Source: an uncultured Sutterella sp.
GTDB lineage: Bacteria; Pseudomonadota; Gammaproteobacteria; Burkholderiales; Burkholderiaceae_F
DNA length: 49,377 nt
Reading direction: 5' to 3'
Assembly: GCA_900315045.1 (NCBI GenBank)
Contig: OMXR01000009.1
Location: 1-49,377, forward strand
The position numbers and the translations under genes were made by a program. Below the pieces are notes generated by a model. The model worked only from the letters and a program-made list of their open reading frames with translations. It did not search any database and was not told the origin of the DNA. Below, piece after piece: positions 34,170 through 45,040 of this stretch; positions within the stretch are counted from its first letter, which is position 1; every line of letters begins with the position of its first letter.

Positions 34170-37100
34170 TTCACCTGCAGCCGTCCAGATCCTGCCGTCG
34201 CATTCACTGTCGGCCGGTACATGTCTTCAGCCTGAACAGCCGGCAACCCGAACGTGCCGCGGGTCGTCGCCCGAGCCTTGTAGCTGAAGCAGCGCTCTTC
34301 AGGCTTGAGTTCGGCAAAGAAGATCACCCGATCCTCCCTGCGTTCAAACCGCAGAAGTCCTTCTGCCGCAGGCACGGATCCGTCCTTCTCGAGGACGGCC
34401 TCAAGACCGCCTGGCAGCATGTCGGTCACCACGGCATTGGGAACGGTTGCTCCGGGCGCCCTGGCGCAGACGCGCACCGTGAGCATGTCCCCGAGCCTTG
34501 CGCTTTGCGTGCTGGCTCCCGTGGAGTTGAAGTACTCGCGGCTTACTTCCATGCCATTGGCAGAGAGAGAAACCTGGCCCTTGTCGTAGCCCTCCTGAAC
34601 AAGATGCAGCCAGAGTCCGTCGGGACTGCCCTCGCCCTTGACGGCAAATCGCGTGCACCCCGGTGCGCTCAGGGCATTCATCATGCCTTCGCGGATCTTG
34701 ATGCCACCGGTTGCCGAGCCCTGCGTGCAGGCAATGGCAAAGTTGTCGGCTCGAGCTGCGTCAGCCTGGGCAAGTTCAACAAGCGCCCTTGCCGCCATGG
34801 CCTGGTCGATCGTCGAAGCGCCCTGGCTGAAGGCCGAATCGAGCAGCCCCTGCTGAACCTGCGCATCGACCGCCTTGTCCGGAGCAACGCTCTTCTGGGC
34901 AAGAACAAACACAGCCCTTGCCATGCCGCTCGTCACAAACTGGTCGCTCGTCGGCTGGATCGCCGCGGGCATGCGCTCGGCGGCTCTTCTTGTCAGCCTC
35001 AGACGCCTGAAGCCGTCAGCCATCATGGCGCTCACGATGTCCTTTTCCCAGTTTCTGGCATTGCGCTTGAACCAGGACTCGATCGTATTGAACGCCCCGG
35101 TCATGATTCTGCCATCGCGCTGCAGCACCCAGGCCGCATAGGTCTTGTAGCGGGCATCCTGCAGATTGGCCGGAGTGCGGGCGGCCGCATACTCCATCTC
35201 CTGCAGAACTGATCCGGCAAGTCCCTCGGGCACGGCAAGGCCATGTTCGCGCATGAGAACGAAGAAGTCCCCGGCATACGCTGTCACAAAGCTGGTCGCA
35301 TTGCCCCAGTGTCCCGGCCAGAGCGTCACAGTGCCGCCGGAGCTCGAGGCGCGGATTGCACTGACGGCGCGGCTGATCGCCTCCTTGGCTCTTTCAGCGA
35401 ACTTCGCCTTCGGGTCCGAAAGCCCAAGCTTGTCCCTGAGCTCCGGAGCGTCCCACAGCACAACATAGGGAACGGCCCGGCTGATGATCTGCTCGGTGCA
35501 GCCATACGGGTATGCGTCAAGCTTTTCCATCAGCGAGCGGATCGCCAGAATCTGAGCCGGAGACACCGCAAGTTCCGTCTTTGCCTGGTAGGGATAGAGC
35601 GAGCGCACCGCCGCAACTTCGTAAGTGCCGGGAACCTGAGGCACGGCCGCCTGGGCAAGCGCCTTGGCGGTTTCCGTTCTCTTCAGGGCACCAAGCGGGC
35701 GCACTGCCAGGGACTGGGTGCGGACAACCGACTGCTCGGAGCCGGCAATCTTTGCACTCACCCGTACCGGGCTGTCTCCCAGAACATCCTTCACCGTCAC
35801 GGTAAAGGGAACGGATGCTTCCTTGCCCTCGGCAACTGTCAGAGTCTGCGACAGCTTTCCGGATACCAGGGACAGGTTCTCCGGCAGTTCGATCGCAACA
35901 TCGACCTTTGCATTGGGACCGCTGCCCTTGACCGTATCTGGCCAGAGCCGGCCGCCATGGCGGCATCGGGAGCACTGGCAACAGCCATGATTCTCATCTT
36001 GCCGTTGAAGTATTCAGGAACGGGAATTCTGAACTCGGCACCATTCGGACCAGCCTTCACCGGATCGCTCCAGTAGGCAAAGGGCGGTTCGCTCTTTCTG
36101 CGGAAGGGATTGAGGAACCTGCCGCCGACAGCATCCATGCCGCCGCCGAAATGCGGAATTCTTCCGGATATGCGTTCATGCGTCGGCATGAGCAGATCCA
36201 TCGCCTGACGCGTGGTCACATCCAGCGCACGGTTTCCGAGCAGATCAGCAAGCGGATCAGGCGTCCTGTATCCGGTGAGCTGCAGCACCCCCTCATCCAC
36301 GGCGAAAAGCTGGACGCGGGCATCGCGATCGGCCTTGACGCGGACGGCAAGCTCCTGCCCCGGAAGCACGCTCTCGGGCGACTGAACGTTGACACGCAGC
36401 GCCCGCTTTTCCACCGCTGCCGTAAAGGGCGCAGCGGCAAACGCGTACGGCTTCATGTAGAGCGCATCGGAATCAGGCGAGCGCATGAGCGACACATTGA
36501 CGTACCCCTTGCCCTCGAACCCTTCGGGAATCCGGATCGAGTGGACATTTTCCCCGGGGTTGACCTTGAACCAGGCATGCGTCACGACACTGTCCCGCTC
36601 GATCGTTGCAAGCGCCGTGCCGGCAAAGGGAGAGCTGAGTCGGAACTGGATGGACTGAGCAGCCTTGTATGCAGACTTGTCGAGCCGCAGGCGAAGTTCT
36701 CCGTTGGCAAGCACCGGTTCCTGTCCCGGCTTTGCGAGAAGGTTGCCGGCGACGGTAAACGGAATGGAAGCCAGAAGCTGTCCATCGCTTCTGCGCACCG
36801 TCACCAGATATTCGCCAGGCACGGATGTCGGCATCTTCCAGACGGTTCCGCCCTTTTCGATGTCAAGCGCAGAGCTCGAGATGTCCGAATCAACCGGAGC
36901 GGACTCATACCGGAAGTTCCCCCGGGTATCGCTGACCAGGGTATTGACGTAGCGCCTGGCAGAAAGAGTCACCCTTGCCTTGCTGACGCTGACGGACTCA
37001 AGATTGTTGTCAAGCACCAGGAACCGAAGCCCTGCCTTGGCATTTTGTCCGACGTACTCCAGATTGTTTGCCTCACCCTCAGGCTTGTAGCCCAGAACCA

Positions 37101-39726
37101 CATCCCGGGGCGAGACCAGCATCCGAACGGTTCTGGAAACCGCTCTGCCGCCCGTCTTTTCAAAGCCCTCGAGGTTGACCTGGGCCGAACTTGTCGACTG
37201 AACCATCTGGTCAAGCGGCAGGGCGAAATTCACTTCGCCCTTTGCGTTGGTGCTGGAATCGGCCAGAGTGAGCGTGCGCTCGTTCCCGTCCCGCACCGAC
37301 TCATCGGCAAAGGTGTAATCGGAAAATTCGGCAAACGAAAGCCTTGAGGGCGAAACCCTGAGCTCTGCCGTCACGCGATTCTGCGCGGCCGGCTCGCCGT
37401 ACAGGTTGTCCAGATGCACGGCAACCTGATGGTTCTGGCCGGGAGCGACACGCAGCCACCCCTTGGGCATGCCGCCCTTGACCGACGCCTTCATGGCGAG
37501 CGTGTCGGGCTGGAATTCCTCAAGGCGGGCAAACGCGCTGCCGATCACCACCGAGTCGTTCTTGCCGGAAGCGAACGAGAGATCAAGCCGATACATGCCC
37601 GTGCGCGATTCGGGCTGAGACTTCCAGCGAACCGTGCCGAGGCCGTCCGAGGAAACCGTCAGATTCTCCTCGAGCACCTTGAGCCCGGCAGGATCGTACA
37701 GAGTCGCCTTCAGAGGCAGATTGTCGGGAAGCTTCTTCCAGTCCTGGTGCCGGATCACATAACCGAAGTTGAGTTCCGAACCAGGCATGAAAACTCCGCT
37801 CTGGCTGTAGACGGAGGCGTTGATTCCGTTCTGGGAAGCGTGCAGCCCCCCGGTTGCAAAACCGCTGTAGTCAACCGTCCTTGCACCGTCAACAAGCGGC
37901 AGCCAGGCAATGTCATCGCCCTGAACAGCCACGACGGCCACGGGACGCTTTTCCCTGTCAAGGCCAAAAAGCGACGGCAGATCGGCACGACCCTGCGCAT
38001 CGCTGCGGCTCTCGCAAACCGGCGTGCCATTGGCGCCAAGGACCTGCACCTGCACTCCGGAAGCCCCAGTCCCAGTCGAAAGCTTTTCAGTAAACACGGT
38101 CATCGCGCCGTCGGCCGCGGTTTTTGCGATAAGCCCCAGATCCGTGACGAGAATGATCTTGCTCGACTGAACCTGCTGCTCTTCGCCCTTGAATCCGGAA
38201 ACAGTCAGACGCATCACGCCGTGAACAGGTCCGGCAGCCTGAGCCATCTTGGCCAGGGGGAGCGATGTGAACAGCGGCTCACCGGATTTTTGCTTTGGCA
38301 GATCGATGACGCCCTCGGAGGCCGTGCTCATGGTATCCAGCTCGGAGTACTGGTCTTCAAAGGTCGTGTTCTGGGCAAGAAGGGCAAGGAACGGAGCCTT
38401 CACCTTCTCAAGCCGCCACTTGACCCGCGTCAGCCCAAGCGTGTGGATGTCCACGCTTTGCTGGGCAGAAAGCGGAAGAACGTGCCCGGGCTGCAGGAAG
38501 TTGAGTTCCGGCCTGTCCTGGGGCACATCCAGAATGAAGCGACGCACCCGATTCAGCCTGAGCCCGCTATCCGATGTGAGGGATGGCTTCATGGCTGCAA
38601 GCAGACCTCTGCCAGCGGGAACTGGCACCTTGATCCGCGTCACCGTCGTGAGTTCCTCTCCGGGCTGCAGAAGTTCTCCCGTGATTTTCTGAGCCCTCTC
38701 CAGGTCCTTGGCTGCAATGGCCGGCATCACCGACCAGCGTGTCGCCCTTGATCCCTTTTCCTCCGCCTTGAGCGGCAGAATCAGCAGATCCAGATTGTTG
38801 AGCACTTCCTGGGGCTTGACCAGGAGCGTGGTCTTCACCTCCAAAACATATTCTCGGGCAAGCGAGTCGCTGTATGCGCTTTCAATCTTCATTGAAGTCA
38901 CATTCATCAAGCTATCCGTGCCCGTGACAGCCATCCGGGACACAGCCTTCGGAGCCGCTCCCTTCGCGCTGCCCTCTATGGCTCGCTCGCCATCCTGCCA
39001 GCTAAAGCGCGGCACTCCGTCCACGCGGATCTGCGCTTCGGCATTGCGCTTGGGAAGAGAAAGGATATTTGCACTGACGACCACCTCATCGGCAGTCTCA
39101 TTCCAGACAAAGGTCGGCTCGGACAATGTCAGGCCGCTGCTCTTGGACACAGGCTCCAGATGGATCCGCTTTTGCATCGCAGCCTTGTTGACCGGCCAGA
39201 TGAAGCGAAGCGGTACGGATATGGCGTGAGCCCCCTTCTTCGACGGATCGATCCAAAGCGTTTCCCTGGCAATCCGAACGGCCTGAGGCTGAGTGGTGTA
39301 CGACACTTCCTTTGCAACCTTGATCCGGTCCGACATCGGCAGGGATGCCAGCGAAAGCTGATATCTGGTTTTCGGAGAGAGCGAAGTCTTCGGGTAGAAC
39401 CTGAGCGTTGTCGGAGACACCCAGCGCCATACGCCTTCAGCGCGCGGATTCATGGCAACTTCTGCTATCTGCCCCTCAATGCCGGGAGCAGGAGCGGCAC
39501 ATCCTGCGTACCACTTGTTGCCGTATAGCTGCTTGCAGCGCGCGGCGTCCATGTTCAGGGACAGAGTCAGCCCCTGCTGCCAAGAATCAATGGCGGGATT
39601 GCTGATGCCCCAGATGCGGAAGGCATCCGACGCACTTGCCGGAAGCGCTCCTAGACACGACAGGGAAAAAATCAGAGAAGCTCGCAGGCACCTGGCCCGG
39701 ACTAGGGAGGATCGATTCTGCATCAT
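34166..39726 (-). pseudogene. Bacterial alpha-2-macroglobulin, disrupted by a frameshift near 35938
   Basis: Two adjacent frames together encode one bacterial A2M, a periplasmic protease trap. The first (39726 to 35839) starts after GAGGG with a signal peptide ending ASA-SDA and contains the MG domains and bait region. It leaves the family pattern after VASAPDAAMAAGSGQ and stops 37 codons later. The second frame resumes at about 35938 and holds the thioester motif CTEQ (35500-35489) and the receptor-binding end. Across the join, the expected stretch after 'mavasap..' (a strand, then a P-R-F-like segment) is missing. This suggests a deletion of roughly 30-45 codons of a length that shifts frame, rather than one lost base. 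A sequencing error cannot be excluded. A GTG at 35800 could start the second half, but it would lack a signal peptide. Confidence 0.85.
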
Positions 39727-39932
39727 GACAGTGCCCTCAACGTCAATATCCAATGGGGTTTATTCTATGTCAGAGCAAAAGACACGATCATCTTTGCAGC
39801 CAAGGGAGAGCGGTTTTTGCTCAACAGACCAGCAAAAAAAGATATATCAAGTCCTGGCAGTGCAAAGCCTCCGAGCCGACACAGCAAAAGCAGCACCGGA
39901 CACTCTGCTCGAACCGCCGCTCTTCAGGAAAC

Positions 39933-39968
39933 AAAAAAGCTCCGAAATCCTGTCGAATCTCGAAGCTT
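39933..39968 (-). terminator. Rho-independent terminator of tRNA-Leu
   Basis: AAGCTTCGA pairs with TCGGAGCTT (one G-U) and is followed by TTTT on the minus strand, 24 bases beyond the tRNA end. Confidence 0.65.
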
Positions 39969-39992
39969 CCGATTTTTGCGTCTGTCAACGGT

Positions 39993-40078
39993 TGGTGCGG
40001 GAGGCCGGACTTGAACCGACACGCCTTATCAGCGTCAGGACCTAAACCTGGTGCGTCTACCAATTTCGCCACTCCCGC
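39993..40078 (-). tRNA. tRNA-Leu (UAG)
   Basis: 86 nt class II tRNA. Acceptor GCGGGAG/CTCCCGC, anticodon TAG in CAGGTTTAGGTCCTG, long variable arm, discriminator A, CCA encoded. A TAGAAT -10 lies at 40118-40113 with only a poor -35. A GCACCCTG/CAGGGTGC hairpin (40083-40110) lies between it and the tRNA. Confidence 0.96.
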
Positions 40079-40136
40079 GCCTGCACCCTGCCCCTTTCAG
40101 GTCAGGGTGCGCATTCTAGCAAATGGCAAAAAAGCA

Positions 40137-40940
40137 TTAATGCTTCTCGGGGTTCTTGCCCTTGCCCTCATGATCATGGTGATGACCGCAGCAGCATTCA
40201 CCTCCCTTGTGATCATGATGATGGTGGCCACAACCGCACTCGCCTTCACCGTGATCGTGGTGGTGGCCACACCCACATTCACCTTCCTTGTGATCATGAT
40301 GGTGGCCGCAACCGCACTCACCTTCCCCGTGATCATGATGATGGTGGCCGCAACCGCACTCACCTTCCCCGTGATCATGATGATGTTGGCCGCAGCAGCA
40401 CTCACCTTCCTCATGATCGTGGTGATGATGACCGCAACCGCACTCGCCTTCACCGTGGTCATGGTGATGATGACCTCCGCAACCACAGCCACAGCCGCAG
40501 CCTCCATGCCGGCGAGGAAGCGGCACGGGTTCAAAGGCAGACTCAACCTCTTCGACGGTCAGCCCGACGCTTTTGAGCAACTCCTTGAGCTGAGCATTGA
40601 GAGGAAGGGCAAAACCACCCTCGGACTGCGCAACACGAATGCCGCGTGCCACCAGGGCATACACTGCCTGCTGCATCAGATCCATATCGCCGGTTACCTT
40701 GAGGATTGTCTCGACGCCAGCCTGGATGACGTAGAAATGGCCGCGTTCATCAACCAGAACGTCACCAACTTCCAGCGGCCGGGTTTCCCCAAGCGAATTC
40801 TCCAGCTTCTTGCCTGCAACCGTTTCAAAGGCCTGGGGCAACTGCAGGCGATCAGCATATGTCAGGACAATCTTGTCAGCGCGTGCAAGCAGAGTCGGGG
40901 CCGGAGCTGATTCCGGAGAAAGCAGTTTCGTAATTTTCAT
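40137..40940 (-). CDS. UreE-like metallochaperone with long His/Cys repeat tail
   Basis: 267 residues. Residues 15-140 resemble the two domains of urease accessory protein UreE: a first domain ending EVGDVLVDERGHFYVI, then MDLMQQAVYALVARG and VEEVESAFEPVP. The conserved dimer-interface His of UreE (in NRH) is not visible; the equivalent stretch reads ARGIRV. From about residue 145 the protein is a Cys/Gly run followed by eight 13-15-residue units of the type HHHHDHGEGECGCG, giving dozens of possible nickel, zinc or copper ligands. No urease genes are in the window. A nickel store or chaperone for another nickel enzyme, or a buffer for zinc, is plausible. A TAAAAT -10 box lies at 40982-40977. 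It is downstream of radA. Confidence 0.75.
   Translation of the reverse strand: MKITKLLSPESAPAPTLLARADKIVLTYADRLQLPQAFETVAGKKLENSLGETRPLEVGDVLVDERGHFYVIQAGVETILKVTGDMDLMQQAVYALVARGIRVAQSEGGFALPLNAQLKELLKSVGLTVEEVESAFEPVPLPRRHGGCGCGCGCGGHHHHDHGEGECGCGHHHHDHEEGECCCGQHHHDHGEGECGCGHHHHDHGEGECGCGHHHDHKEGECGCGHHHDHGEGECGCGHHHHDHKGGECCCGHHHDHEGKGKNPEKH
40140..40472 (-). repeat. In-frame tandem repeat coding His/Cys-rich units
   Basis: About eight copies of a 39-42-base unit, each coding three or four His, Asp-His, an acidic/Gly linker, and Cys-Gly/Cys pairs. Units differ by single residues (GEGECGCG, EEGECCCG, KEGECGCG) and by one His codon, consistent with expansion by unequal exchange or slippage. 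It is not a CRISPR array. Confidence 0.9.
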
Positions 40941-41010
40941 AATGATTTAAATCCTGTCATCTCAAAAGAGTTCCGCATTTTAGCAGAGCACCCGTTTGAC
41001 TTTTCGAGCG

Positions 41011-42408
41011 CTACGCCGAGCGTTCGCGAACAGCGGTCAAGGCGTCGGAAATGCGGTCTACCGCAATGATTTCAAGTCCCTCGATGGGAGTTTTCGGAGC
41101 ATTGGCCCGGGGAATCACGGCAATGGAAAATCCCAGTTTTGCCGCCTCCCTGAGCCTTTCCTGACCGCGCGGAGCGGGACGGATCTCGCCGGCCAGCCCC
41201 ACCTCTCCGAAGACCACAAGTCCCTTTGGCATCGCCCTGTCGGCAATGGAGCTGCACACGGCGAGCAAAACCGCCAGATCACTGGCCGGCTCATTGATTT
41301 TCACGCCTCCGACAGCATTGACAAAGACATCCTGATCAAAGCAGCTCATGCCTGCATGCCTGTGCAAAACCGCCAGAAGCATCGCAAGCCGCTGGGCATC
41401 AAGCCCCACGCACAGCCGCTTGGGCGAGGGCAGATGCGTCCCGTCGACAAGCGCCTGCACCTCAACAAGCAGCGGCCGCGTGCCTTCCTGAGTGACCATC
41501 ACCACGCTGCCCGGCACACCTTCCCGATGCTCGGACAAAAAGATCGCCGACGGATTTGAAATGCCGCGCAGTCCGCGGTCCGTCATGGCAAAAACACCCA
41601 GCTCGTTCACTGCGCCAAAACGATTCTTGAAGGCACGGACAAGTCTGAAATTGGAGTGCTGATCTCCTTCAAAGTACAGCACCGTATCGACAATGTGCTC
41701 CAGCACTCTGGGCCCGGCAAGCGAGCCGTCCTTGGTGACGTGTCCAACGAAAAACAGCGTCACATTCGCGCTCTTTGCCAGGCGGGTCAGCCTGGCGGAA
41801 CACTCCCGGACCTGCGTCACGCTGCCCGGCGCACTCTCCAGCGCACTGCTGAAAAGCGTCTGAATCGAGTCGATGACAATGAATTCCGGTGCATCCTCAA
41901 GCAAAGCCTTCTCGATCTTTTCAAGCTCGATCTCGCTCATCAGCTTGAGGCCTTCGGGAGCAATGCCCAGACGCTTTGCCCTCATGGCGACCTGTCCGGC
42001 CGACTCTTCGCCCGATACGTAAAGCGCGCTGCGACCCTGGGCCACCAGCCGGCTCATCACCTGCAGCAGCAAGGTCGATTTGCCGATTCCAGGGTCTCCG
42101 CCGATGAGGCTCACTCCCCCGGGAACCAGTCCGCCCCCCATGACCCGGTCAAACTCCTCGAATCCGGTGGGGATCCGCGGCAATTCGCTGGCATCGACCT
42201 CGGAGAGATCGACAACCTCGCAGGACTGCACGAGCCCCTGCGCCAGATGCCGATCCGATCCGAAACGCTCGGCAGCACCACCAGCGGGGATGCGAAACTC
42301 CTTCATGGTGTTCCAGGCTCCGCAATGCGGGCACTTTCCCTGCCATTTGATGCTGGAGCCGCCGCAGTCCGAGCAGACGTACTGGACTTTGGTCTTGGCC
42401 TTGGCCAT
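41011..42408 (-). CDS. radA: DNA repair protein RadA
   Basis: 465 residues. RadA is a RecA-like hexameric motor that promotes branch migration in recombinational repair. It has the N-terminal zinc finger (CSDCGG...CPHCG), Walker A GGDPGIGKSTLLLQ, the RadA-specific KNRFG motif, and a C-terminal Lon-protease-like domain. ATG 42408 is chosen with AGGAG upstream. The alr stop lies 4 bases before, so the two genes form an operon. The UreE-like gene follows after 70 bases and has its own -10 element. Confidence 0.96.
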   Translation of the reverse strand: MAKAKTKVQYVCSDCGGSSIKWQGKCPHCGAWNTMKEFRIPAGGAAERFGSDRHLAQGLVQSCEVVDLSEVDASELPRIPTGFEEFDRVMGGGLVPGGVSLIGGDPGIGKSTLLLQVMSRLVAQGRSALYVSGEESAGQVAMRAKRLGIAPEGLKLMSEIELEKIEKALLEDAPEFIVIDSIQTLFSSALESAPGSVTQVRECSARLTRLAKSANVTLFFVGHVTKDGSLAGPRVLEHIVDTVLYFEGDQHSNFRLVRAFKNRFGAVNELGVFAMTDRGLRGISNPSAIFLSEHREGVPGSVVMVTQEGTRPLLVEVQALVDGTHLPSPKRLCVGLDAQRLAMLLAVLHRHAGMSCFDQDVFVNAVGGVKINEPASDLAVLLAVCSSIADRAMPKGLVVFGEVGLAGEIRPAPRGQERLREAAKLGFSIAVIPRANAPKTPIEGLEIIAVDRISDALTAVRERSA

Positions 42409-42412
42409 TGCG

Positions 42413-43501
42413 CTACTCCTCGTCCACCCGCACATTCACGCGCGGAGCCAGGGCGCAAAGCAGCTCGTAGCCAATCGTGCCGCAAAGCTTTGCGACCTGA
42501 TTGACGGGAATATGTTCACCCCATAGTTCGACAATGCTTCCCACCGTCGCCTCAGGCACATCCGTCACATCGATCTCAAGCATGTCCATGCTGGTTGCCC
42601 CGACCAAGGGAGCAATCTTTCCCTCCACCCAGGTTGGAGCCCCGTTCGGCATCGATCTCGGATATCCGTCCGCATACCCGCAGGCAACCACGGCGATGCG
42701 GCTCGGGCGCGAAGCGATCCAGCGCGAACCATAGCCAACGGCATCCCCCGCCTGGATATTCTGAATCGCAATGATCTTTGCCGAAAAAGTCATTGCAGGG
42801 CGCACATGAAGTTCACGCTCGGAAATATTTGAATCCGGGCTCGCGCCGTACAGGATGACTCCAGCCCTCACGGCGTCCCCGCCGACTTCAGGATGAAAGA
42901 GCGTAGCCGCCGAATTTGCCAGGCACTTCTCCCCCTGGGTGCTGCCGATTGAACTCATCCGGTCCAGCTGCTTTTCAAACGTTGCCGGTCCGCCCTTGGT
43001 GTAGGTCGGCTCCGCATTGGCAAAATGCGTCACGGCTCCGCATACGGTCACCCCCGCTATTGCCGAGAGTTCCCGGACAACCGCCTGGTATTCTTCCGGC
43101 CGGAAGCCGAGCCTGTTCATCCCCGTATTGATCTTGATGTGGCAGCGCAGATTCTTGAACGGCGCGTTCCTTTTGAGAACATCAATCATCCAGGCACTGT
43201 GCACGATCGTCTCAACCTCGTGCTGCTCGATTTCGGGAAGCTCCTTCTGGCTGAAAAAGCCCTCAAGAAGCAAGATTCTCTTTGTCCAGCCGCACTCTCT
43301 GGCCCGAACCGCCTCGCTGACTTCCAAAAGAGCCAGGCCATCGGCTTCAGAAAAAGCCTCGACGGCATTTCTCAGACCATGCCCATAGGCATTTGCCTTG
43401 ACGACGGCCCAGACGGCACGGCCGCCCGCGGCCTTGCGAACGACTTGAAAATTGTGCCGGAGAGCCTTCTTGTGGATTGTCACGATTATGGGTCTGGTCA
43501 T
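42413..43501 (-). CDS. alr: Alanine racemase
   Basis: 362 residues. It interconverts L- and D-alanine for peptidoglycan. The PLP lysine is in VKANAYGHGL near the N-terminus, and the second catalytic base, a Tyr, is in GYGSRW in the C-terminal domain. The fold is the usual TIM barrel plus beta domain. It is the first gene of an operon with radA. A 225-base gap separates it from the divergent lplT; I see no strong promoter match there. It contains two GGCATGCC/GCATGCC palindromes (near 43580-43600) of unknown meaning. Confidence 0.95.
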   Translation of the reverse strand: MTRPIIVTIHKKALRHNFQVVRKAAGGRAVWAVVKANAYGHGLRNAVEAFSEADGLALLEVSEAVRARECGWTKRILLLEGFFSQKELPEIEQHEVETIVHSAWMIDVLKRNAPFKNLRCHIKINTGMNRLGFRPEEYQAVVRELSAIAGVTVCGAVTHFANAEPTYTKGGPATFEKQLDRMSSIGSTQGEKCLANSAATLFHPEVGGDAVRAGVILYGASPDSNISERELHVRPAMTFSAKIIAIQNIQAGDAVGYGSRWIASRPSRIAVVACGYADGYPRSMPNGAPTWVEGKIAPLVGATSMDMLEIDVTDVPEATVGSIVELWGEHIPVNQVAKLCGTIGYELLCALAPRVNVRVDEE

Positions 43502-43726
43502 CGTCTAGCCTTCTAATAAAACCAATTTGACGGACATGCCTGTGCGGCAGAGCCGAAATGCTAAACGAATTCGCATGCCACGGAGCAGAAGCGGCATGCC
43601 ATATCTGCTCTACCCTCAATCTCCAAAACCGACTTTGCGACATCGAGTTTCCCCCACTGCCCGGTTCTGCACAATGGAAAAATCGCTAAACTGCCTAAGT
43701 TTGCAGATTTGTCGAGAGTTTTGATT

Positions 43727-45040
43727 ATGAAGCGTGGCTTTTACACGATCCTAAGTGCCCAGTTTCTGTCGTCCCTTGCTGACAACGCCCTGCTGATTGC
43801 AGCCAGTGCTTTGCTCACCAGCCTGAATGCGCCGGACTGGATGACGCCGCTGCTCAAACTGTTTTTCGTCATCAGCTACGTGCTGCTCGCCGCCTGGGTG
43901 GGAATCTTTGCCGACCTGATGCCCAAAGGCCATGTCATGTTCATCACCAACGCAATCAAGGTGATTGGCTGCCTGATGATGCTCTTCGGCTCGCACCCGC
44001 TTCTGTCCTATGCGGTTGTCGGCATAGGCGCTGCCGCGTACTCTCCGGCAAAGTACGGAATTCTCACGGAACTGCTTCCGGCTGAAAAACTCGTGATCGC
44101 AAACGGCTGGATGGAGGGCCTCACCGTCGTTTCCATCATTCTCGGCGTGGTGCTGGGCGGCGTGCTCATCCACCCGTCGGTCGCCGATGTCGTGCTTCAC
44201 TCCATCCACCTTGATGCTCTCGGCATCAATTCGCATCCCGAAGCCGCCATTGCCGTCATCGTTTTCATCTACGCAGCAGCCGCTGCCGTCAATCTGGCGA
44301 TTCCCGATACGGGAGCCCGCTATCCGCGCAGTTCCTTCAGCCCCGTCGACAGCATCCGGAACTTCGCCAAATCCTGCGCGATTCTCTGGAAGGATCGCCT
44401 GGGTCAGATCTCGCTTTCCGTCACGACGCTGTTCTGGGGTGCCGGAGCCGTCCTTCAGTTCCTCGTCCTCAAATGGGCTGAAGTGAACCTCGGCATGAAT
44501 CTGTCGCAAGGGGCAATTCTCCAGGCCGTCGTCTCCGTCGGCGTTGCGCTCGGCGCAGCCGGAGCCGCAGTATTCATCCCGCTCAAGAAATCCCTCACCG
44601 TTCTGCCGATGGGCGTGGCAATGGGGCTGGTTGTTTCCGCCACCAGCTTCTATGACATCCAGACTGTCACGGGATCCGTTTCGCTCTTCGGCCTGAACAT
44701 CAGCTTCGGCATCATCATTGCCGGCCTCATCATGATTCTGGTTGGCGTGCTTGCCGGATTCTTCGTCGTGCCGATGAACGCCCTGCTGCAGCACCGCGGC
44801 CATGTGCTGATGAGCGCCGGCCGGTCCATTGCCGTGCAGAACTTCAACGAGAACTCTTCCATTCTCACCATGCTGGGCGGCTACGCACTGCTCATCAAGT
44901 CGGGACTTTCAGTGCAGGGAACCATGATCACTTTCGGCCTGTTTGTTGCCGTGTGCATGTCGCTTGTCATCATCAAGCACCAGCGCAACCAGCGGGAGTA
45001 CGACAGCCTGCACCTGATCGGCGAGGAAAAGCGCCACTAG
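43727..45040 (+). CDS. lplT: Lysophospholipid transporter LplT
   Basis: 437 residues, major facilitator family, about 12 transmembrane helices. The opening GFYTILSAQFLSSLADNALLIAA and the segment YSPAKYGILTELLP are characteristic of LplT. It flips lysophosphatidylethanolamine and related lipids across the inner membrane for reacylation. The acyltransferase Aas, paired or fused with LplT elsewhere, is not adjacent. ATG 43727 is chosen over the TTG at 43709, with GAGAG upstream. The stop overlaps by 4 bases the end of the convergent PHP phosphoesterase gene. Confidence 0.9.
   Translation: MKRGFYTILSAQFLSSLADNALLIAASALLTSLNAPDWMTPLLKLFFVISYVLLAAWVGIFADLMPKGHVMFITNAIKVIGCLMMLFGSHPLLSYAVVGIGAAAYSPAKYGILTELLPAEKLVIANGWMEGLTVVSIILGVVLGGVLIHPSVADVVLHSIHLDALGINSHPEAAIAVIVFIYAAAAAVNLAIPDTGARYPRSSFSPVDSIRNFAKSCAILWKDRLGQISLSVTTLFWGAGAVLQFLVLKWAEVNLGMNLSQGAILQAVVSVGVALGAAGAAVFIPLKKSLTVLPMGVAMGLVVSATSFYDIQTVTGSVSLFGLNISFGIIIAGLIMILVGVLAGFFVVPMNALLQHRGHVLMSAGRSIAVQNFNENSSILTMLGGYALLIKSGLSVQGTMITFGLFVAVCMSLVIIKHQRNQREYDSLHLIGEEKRH

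Noticed and set aside
35798..35800. GTG as a genuine start of a separate thioester-domain gene
   Set aside because: There is no signal peptide or ribosome site, and the upstream codons in this frame continue A2M sequence, so it is the broken remainder of one gene.
40140..40472. CRISPR-like periodic repeat
   Set aside because: Units are contiguous, in frame and code a consistent peptide; there are no unique spacers.
39753..40910. 385-codon plus-strand frame with hydrophobic repeats
   Set aside because: It spans tRNA-Leu and is the antisense of the His/Cys repeat (His codons read backward give Met/Val), so the apparent membrane segments are an artefact.
43575..43600. GGCATGCC palindromes in the alr-lplT gap
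   Set aside because: Short 8-base palindromes occur often by chance at this GC content, and I see no regular spacing or promoter overlap.
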